Of a stretch of DNA of 47,294 nt, positions 43,768-47,294 are shown one piece after another (position 1 is the stretch's first letter; each line of letters starts with the position of its first letter). The notes under the pieces were generated by a model. The model was not told where the DNA came from and searched no databases. It saw only the letters and a program-made list of their open reading frames with translations. Source of the stretch: Aquimarina intermedia (GTDB taxonomy: Bacteria > Bacteroidota > Bacteroidia > Flavobacteriales > Flavobacteriaceae); the NCBI RefSeq assembly GCF_008124785.1, contig NZ_VNHU01000014.1, positions 1 to 47,294 on the forward strand, read 5' to 3'. Position numbers and translations under genes: made by a program.

Positions 43768-44373
43768 GTTTATGGAGGTAATATTATAAAGAGAGATAAA
43801 CTCCCATTAAAGGATTTACTATGCTATTAATTTTAGCCAGTTTTTTGGGATTCGTTGCACTCACTCCGGTGACACCAAGTAGCTTCGCAGGGTCATACAA
43901 ACTGCTCCCTGCAGGTGGCACTCTCGCTCCATGGTGATAATTTCACGCTCCGGCCGCAATGGATGACTGAAAACGCTCCCCGGAGCATTGTTTATGGTTG
44001 CAGGAGTGGTTCTTACCCATCCCGGAAGCCATTAAACCATCGCAGGACGGGTATATACCTGCGCCGGAGACTATCCAAGCCTCGCAGGATGCGTATTAAG
44101 AACCCCAGGAAGCCTAAAATCGTCCCAGGATCACTATCTATAGGCTGTGAAAGCGTTTTGCCGCGTCATCATCTTAGGTGAAGTTATTCTCCTTTGATAT
44201 AGAAAGAGGCATGGACTCAAATATTTTATGTAGTTTAGTAACATTAAAACCAAATCCCCACCCCAGTTGGTAACTTTTTAAGTTGCCTTTTAGTAATCGT
44301 ATAAGAGAAATAAAGGACATATATTCTTTATACAATTGTTAGGCACAATACCCAAAAAAACTGAAACCAAAGA
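43768..44373. other. Gene-poor spacer between the leu operon and the accessory NTPase gene
   Basis: Apart from the 21-bp repeat array this spacer holds no convincing gene. Downstream of the array, 44182-44373 is AT-rich. It contains a weak hairpin (GGTAACTT / AAGTTGCC, 44265-44285) and no full promoter match; TAGTTTAG near 44232 is one mismatch from a -7 box. The change in base composition at both sides of the array suggests that the leu operon end marks the border of an accessory segment. Confidence 0.5.
43866..44147. repeat. GC-rich array of imperfect 21-bp tandem repeats
   Basis: Seven consecutive units start exactly 21 bases apart at 43980, 44001, 44022, 44043, 44064, 44085 and 44106, with an eighth at 44127. 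Each opens with CCGGA or CAGGA. Examples are CCGGAAGCCATTAAACCATC, CAGGACGGGTATATACCTGC and CCGGAGACTATCCAAGCCTC (first 20 of 21 bases). Alternate units resemble each other more, giving a weaker 42-bp period. Decayed units extend left to 43866 (starts near 43888, 43908, 43929, 43950, 43959). G and C make up 34 of 60 bases at 44041-44100, against 12 of 60 at 46381-46440 in the next gene. One frame gives a degenerate heptad (PEAIKPS, QDGYIPA, PETIQAS) but is broken by stops. It may be the remnant of a repeat-coding gene or a non-coding array. Confidence 0.8.
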
Positions 44374-47157
44374 ATGAATAAGAAAAATTTGCTAAACATT
44401 TTAAAGAAATTCATTGATTGGTTAACTCATTATCATCTAAGATTTTCAAAAAACAAATCTGAATCATTATCATACAACTCATTATCACCAACTGATAATG
44501 CTGAAAACATAGATTACTACATTGAATCTCTAAATTGGGCTCTTTTAAATAGAAATAAGATTAAAAACATAGCTATTTCAGGGCCCTATGGGTCAGGAAA
44601 AAGTAGTGTGATACAAACTTTTCAAAGAAAAAATCATAATAACGATTTTAGATTTTTAAATATTTCTTTAGCCACATTTAAAGAAATTAATATTGATAAA
44701 GCTACGCCTGAAAATGAAGAATTATTAAGATTAATTGAGTTAAGTATATTACAGCAGTTTTTTTATCACGAAGAAGATAAGAAAATACCAGATTCACGAT
44801 TTAAAAAAATTAAATCACACAGTAAATGGTTCCTTAGATTTCAAACCATTGGTTTTATCTCATTTTTAATATCTTTTCTATACTTAATTTTTCCAAAGTT
44901 TTTAGCAAAATTTTCTTTGATTAATATTACACCAAACTACCAAAATTTGGTTCATTCTATTGCGGTAATAATTATTGCTTTAGGCTTATTATTCTTCCTT
45001 TTTAAAGTGACACGAATTATTAAAAGCGTTGTAATCAAAAATCTAAGTGTTAATAATGCTACGATCGAAATTGATGACAATATCAGTAAATCTATTCTTA
45101 ACAATCATCTTGATGAAATTTTATACTTTTTTGAAGTCACTAAATACAACACCGTAATAATAGAGGATATTGATCGATTTGAGCAGACAGAAGTTTTTAC
45201 GAAGTTGAGAGAACTTAATTTACTGATAAACAATTCTAAAAAAACAAAAGAAGATATTGTCTTTATCTATGCCATTCGAGACGATATGTTTAAAGATAAA
45301 GAAAGAACAAAGTTCTTTGACTTTATGATTCCAATAATTCCAGTTATCAACTCTTCAAACTCGAGTGAAAAATTATTAAAAATCATAAAAGAAAATCATT
45401 ACAAAATATCAAATGATTTAGTTAGTGACATTTCTCTATTTATTGACGATATGCGATTATTATTTAATATTATGAATGAATATCATATTTATTCAAATAG
45501 TTTAAATTCTAATCTAAACCAAGACAAACTTTTATCAATAATTGTGTATAAGAATATGCATCCAATTGATTTTACCGATTTAAGTAATAACAAAGGTTCT
45601 CTTTACGAAACTTTATCAAAAAAGCAATTCTACATTCAAGAACAAAACAAAAAGGTTGATTTAAAAATTGAAACAATAAACGAAAAAATTAAGGAAGTCG
45701 AAAATGCTAAATTGATTGATATTAAAGAGTTGAGAACAATATATCTATCTAAAATTGTAGAAAACATATTACAAACCAATCCAAGTCATCCATTTTTTAA
45801 ATTTTGGATAAACAATCGAATTGTTAATTTGACACAAGCAACAGAAGAAGAAAATTTTAACGCCATTATTAATTCAACTAGATTACAATACATTTATAAT
45901 CAAAGCCAACAATATAGACAGAACTTTAATTTAAATTTCAATTCTATAGAAAAAGAGATTAACTCTGTTCATACATACAAAGAAAGAGAAGAACTAATTG
46001 CATCTAAAAATAAGCTAGATGATTTTAAACAACAGATTGAAGAATTGGAAGAAAGTAAAAATCGAATTAAAAAGCACCAAATAAAGGAGTTAATATCAAC
46101 CAAAGAAATTGAAGTTGGAAATCAAGAAAGCAAGCAAAATGAGCTCATAAATATTTTACTAAGAAATGGATATATTGATGAAAGTTATCTTGAATATATA
46201 TCCATTTTCTATGAAGGTAGTTTATCTAAAACTGATTATCAATTCTTGATAAATATCAAAACTCAGAAAAGTTCTGAATTTGATTTTAAACTTAATAAAA
46301 TTGATAATCTGATAAAAAAAATAAATCAAGTAGAATTTGAAAAAGAATACATTCTCAATTATTCTTTACTAGATTTTCTACTTTCAAACAATAAACATAA
46401 ATTAAAGATTAATCTAATTTTCGAGCAGTTAAAAAATGAATCTAAGAAATCAATAAGTTTTATTGATGGTTTTGTTGATTATTCATCAAACGCTGAATTG
46501 TTTATTAAAACTATCAGTAAAAAATGGACTAATATTTGGCATTACATAGAGAGCGAATCTAACTTTTCCGAAGACAAAAAAAAGAAATATTTCAAGTTAT
46601 TAATTGAACACTCAGACACAAATGATATCAAAAAAATATTCGCTAATTACAAATCGACTATTTCAGAAAATAAAGATTTTTTAAACTTATTAAAAAATCA
46701 AACTAAAATAAAAGATGTTATTGAAATACTAGATATTAAATTTAAAGATATTTCCAATTCATCACCAAAAGAATTACTTGAATTTATTTATTCTAATAAC
46801 TACTATTCAATCAATACTTCAATGGTAAAAAATATTCTTTCTTTTAATAATGCATTCAATTCAAAGTTATTTAAAGAAAAGAATTATACATCGATTAAAG
46901 AATCTGGAATAAAAAGTTTGGTCGAATACATAGACACGAACATAGATGAATACATCACTTCTGTTTACCTTGATTTGAAAATTGAACCAAATGATATAGA
47001 ACCTTTAGAAAACCTTTTAAACAATATGGATATTTCCATAGAAAATAAAGGTTTTATAATAAACCAGTCAAAAACTAAAGTTGAAAATATCGATGATATT
47101 AAAAGATTAAATGTAAAAAATATTTTGCTAAAGGATTCTAATGTAGGCTTCCCCTAA
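44374..47157 (+). CDS. YobI-like P-loop NTPase with membrane segment, probably 3'-truncated
   Basis: The N-terminal part is a large P-loop NTPase with Walker A GPYGSGKS (70-77), Walker B VIIEDIDRFE (261-270) and a sensor-like FIYAIRDD (297-304). Two membrane helices (about 153-176 and 192-212) sit inside the NTPase region, as in YobI/KAP-type NTPases. RTKFFDFMIPIIPVIN is characteristic. Residues 425-600 are charged coiled coil, and the rest is helical. The last codons (NVGFP-stop) appear to come from the end of an IS element at 47142, so the natural C-terminus is lost. The 927 residues are shorter than relatives I recall (over 1,000). The gene is much more AT-rich than its neighbours, suggesting transfer. 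YobI-type NTPases are suspected conflict or anti-phage proteins; function unproven. Confidence 0.82.
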   Translation: MNKKNLLNILKKFIDWLTHYHLRFSKNKSESLSYNSLSPTDNAENIDYYIESLNWALLNRNKIKNIAISGPYGSGKSSVIQTFQRKNHNNDFRFLNISLATFKEINIDKATPENEELLRLIELSILQQFFYHEEDKKIPDSRFKKIKSHSKWFLRFQTIGFISFLISFLYLIFPKFLAKFSLINITPNYQNLVHSIAVIIIALGLLFFLFKVTRIIKSVVIKNLSVNNATIEIDDNISKSILNNHLDEILYFFEVTKYNTVIIEDIDRFEQTEVFTKLRELNLLINNSKKTKEDIVFIYAIRDDMFKDKERTKFFDFMIPIIPVINSSNSSEKLLKIIKENHYKISNDLVSDISLFIDDMRLLFNIMNEYHIYSNSLNSNLNQDKLLSIIVYKNMHPIDFTDLSNNKGSLYETLSKKQFYIQEQNKKVDLKIETINEKIKEVENAKLIDIKELRTIYLSKIVENILQTNPSHPFFKFWINNRIVNLTQATEEENFNAIINSTRLQYIYNQSQQYRQNFNLNFNSIEKEINSVHTYKEREELIASKNKLDDFKQQIEELEESKNRIKKHQIKELISTKEIEVGNQESKQNELINILLRNGYIDESYLEYISIFYEGSLSKTDYQFLINIKTQKSSEFDFKLNKIDNLIKKINQVEFEKEYILNYSLLDFLLSNNKHKLKINLIFEQLKNESKKSISFIDGFVDYSSNAELFIKTISKKWTNIWHYIESESNFSEDKKKKYFKLLIEHSDTNDIKKIFANYKSTISENKDFLNLLKNQTKIKDVIEILDIKFKDISNSSPKELLEFIYSNNYYSINTSMVKNILSFNNAFNSKLFKEKNYTSIKESGIKSLVEYIDTNIDEYITSVYLDLKIEPNDIEPLENLLNNMDISIENKGFIINQSKTKVENIDDIKRLNVKNILLKDSNVGFP

Positions 47158-47167
47158 TTAGAACTGC

Positions 47168-47294
47168 TTATTTTTCTAAAACTTTTATAAAGTTATTATT
47201 TTTAATTCTTGTTTGGCTAGCCAAACAAGAATTAATTTCGGCATATTTTACTGGAGAGATTTTACCAAGTGCATCATGAGGCCTGTGATTATTA
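47168..47294 (-). CDS. IS3-family transposase (integrase core), C-terminal fragment at window edge
   Basis: The minus strand encodes 41 codons before TAA at 47170-47168. The reading NNHRPHDALGKISPVKYAEI is the hallmark end of the rve integrase core in IS3-family OrfB transposases, where the NxxRPHxALG motif follows the catalytic Glu helix. The remaining residues (NSCLASQTRIKNNNFIKVLE) form a short tail encoded across a perfect 34-bp palindrome. The gene is cut by the window end rather than broken, as far as can be seen. Confidence 0.88.
   Translation of the reverse strand, partial: NNHRPHDALGKISPVKYAEINSCLASQTRIKNNNFIKVLEK
47202..47235. repeat. Perfect 34-bp palindrome within the transposase 3' end
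   Basis: The arms TTAATTCTTGTTTGGCT (47202-47218) and AGCCAAACAAGAATTAA (47219-47235) are exact inverse complements with no spacer. The palindrome sits in transposase codons and about 60 bases inside the presumed IS tip. It could form a hairpin that blocks outside transcription from entering the transposase gene or ends its mRNA. Confidence 0.85.

Larger units (their letters stand above)
47142..47294 (-). mobile_element. End of an IS3-family insertion sequence, running off the window
   Basis: The element contains the 3' end of a minus-strand transposase gene. Its outer tip is probably TGTAGGCTTCCCCTAATT, starting at 47142. The TG start followed by a CCCC run is typical of IS3/IS150/IS2 terminal repeats. 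The tip falls inside the frame of the YobI-like gene. The other end and target duplication are outside the window, so the exact border is inferred. Confidence 0.65.

Noticed and set aside
43866..44147. Possible CRISPR array
   Set aside because: There are no constant repeats alternating with unique spacers; all positions vary and the step is 21 bases. No cas genes are present.
43915..44181. An 88-codon open frame rich in Arg and Pro across the GC-rich repeats
   Set aside because: It follows the 21-bp repeat pattern, has no recognisable domain, and GC-rich DNA lacks stop codons by chance. It is better explained as a by-product of the array.

Overview
The window looks like a chromosomal segment of a marine-type flavobacterium (Bacteroidota, Flavobacteriaceae). 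The grounds are low GC with AT-rich spacers, promoters of the Bacteroidota form (TTG, about 19 bases, TAnnTTTG), weak or absent Shine-Dalgarno sequences, and characteristic proteins: DUF4294, a DUF4369-thioredoxin lipoprotein, single-chain SdaA, short LeuA and a metallophosphoesterase/Omp85 fusion. No rRNA, tRNA, CRISPR array or replication origin was seen.

Layout. (1) 1-2200: a leftward promoter at the edge, a DUF4294 exported protein and an M42 metallopeptidase. (2) 2205-11449: a leftward acetate-use module. In transcription order it has an outer-membrane porin, the two subunits of a VC_2705-type Na+/solute symporter, a small membrane protein, a CrbS-like SLC5/histidine kinase, a receiver-only response regulator and acetyl-CoA synthetase. 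A transposase-derived zinc-ribbon/HTH protein lies just upstream. (3) 11450-14760: Dps, an MscS channel, a beta-propeller-like lipoprotein and a GNAT acetyltransferase broken by an amber codon. (4) 14760-22161: a very large metallophosphoesterase/kinase-like/Omp85 fusion, a divergent HD plus Pycsar-effector-like membrane protein, and a GAF-domain protein. (5) 22309-30189: envelope and general genes: TlpA-like lipoprotein, rhomboid protease, two tandem LpxL-like acyltransferases, glmM, an AcpH-like phosphodiesterase and gamma-glutamyltransferase. (6) 30264-39151: dnaK, sdaA, an NTF2-like secreted protein, panB, an RluA-type pseudouridine synthase, a lipoprotein gene that appears broken by two stop codons, an EamA transporter and a helical-repeat protein. 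(7) 39358-43702: a leuA-leuC-leuD-leuB operon. (8) 43703-47294: an accessory end. It holds a GC-rich array of about 14 imperfect 21-bp repeats, a very AT-rich YobI-like P-loop NTPase gene, and the edge of an IS3-family element that appears to have cut off the 3' end of the NTPase gene.

How the genes work together. The acetate module can bring acetate through the outer membrane (porin) and inner membrane (symporter), activate it to acetyl-CoA (Acs) and sense it (SLC5 kinase). Its response regulator has no DNA-binding domain, so the output step is missing or lies elsewhere. The leu operon covers the committed steps of leucine synthesis, and panB draws on the same 2-oxoisovalerate pool. Convergent gene pairs are often separated by strong bidirectional hairpin terminators.

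Most unusual items: the phosphatase/kinase-like/barrel fusion, the Pycsar-effector-like HD protein with no cyclase nearby, the 21-bp array, the IS-truncated YobI-like NTPase, and a perfect 34-bp palindrome inside the transposase 3' coding end. All family assignments come from reading motifs by eye; no database search was run.
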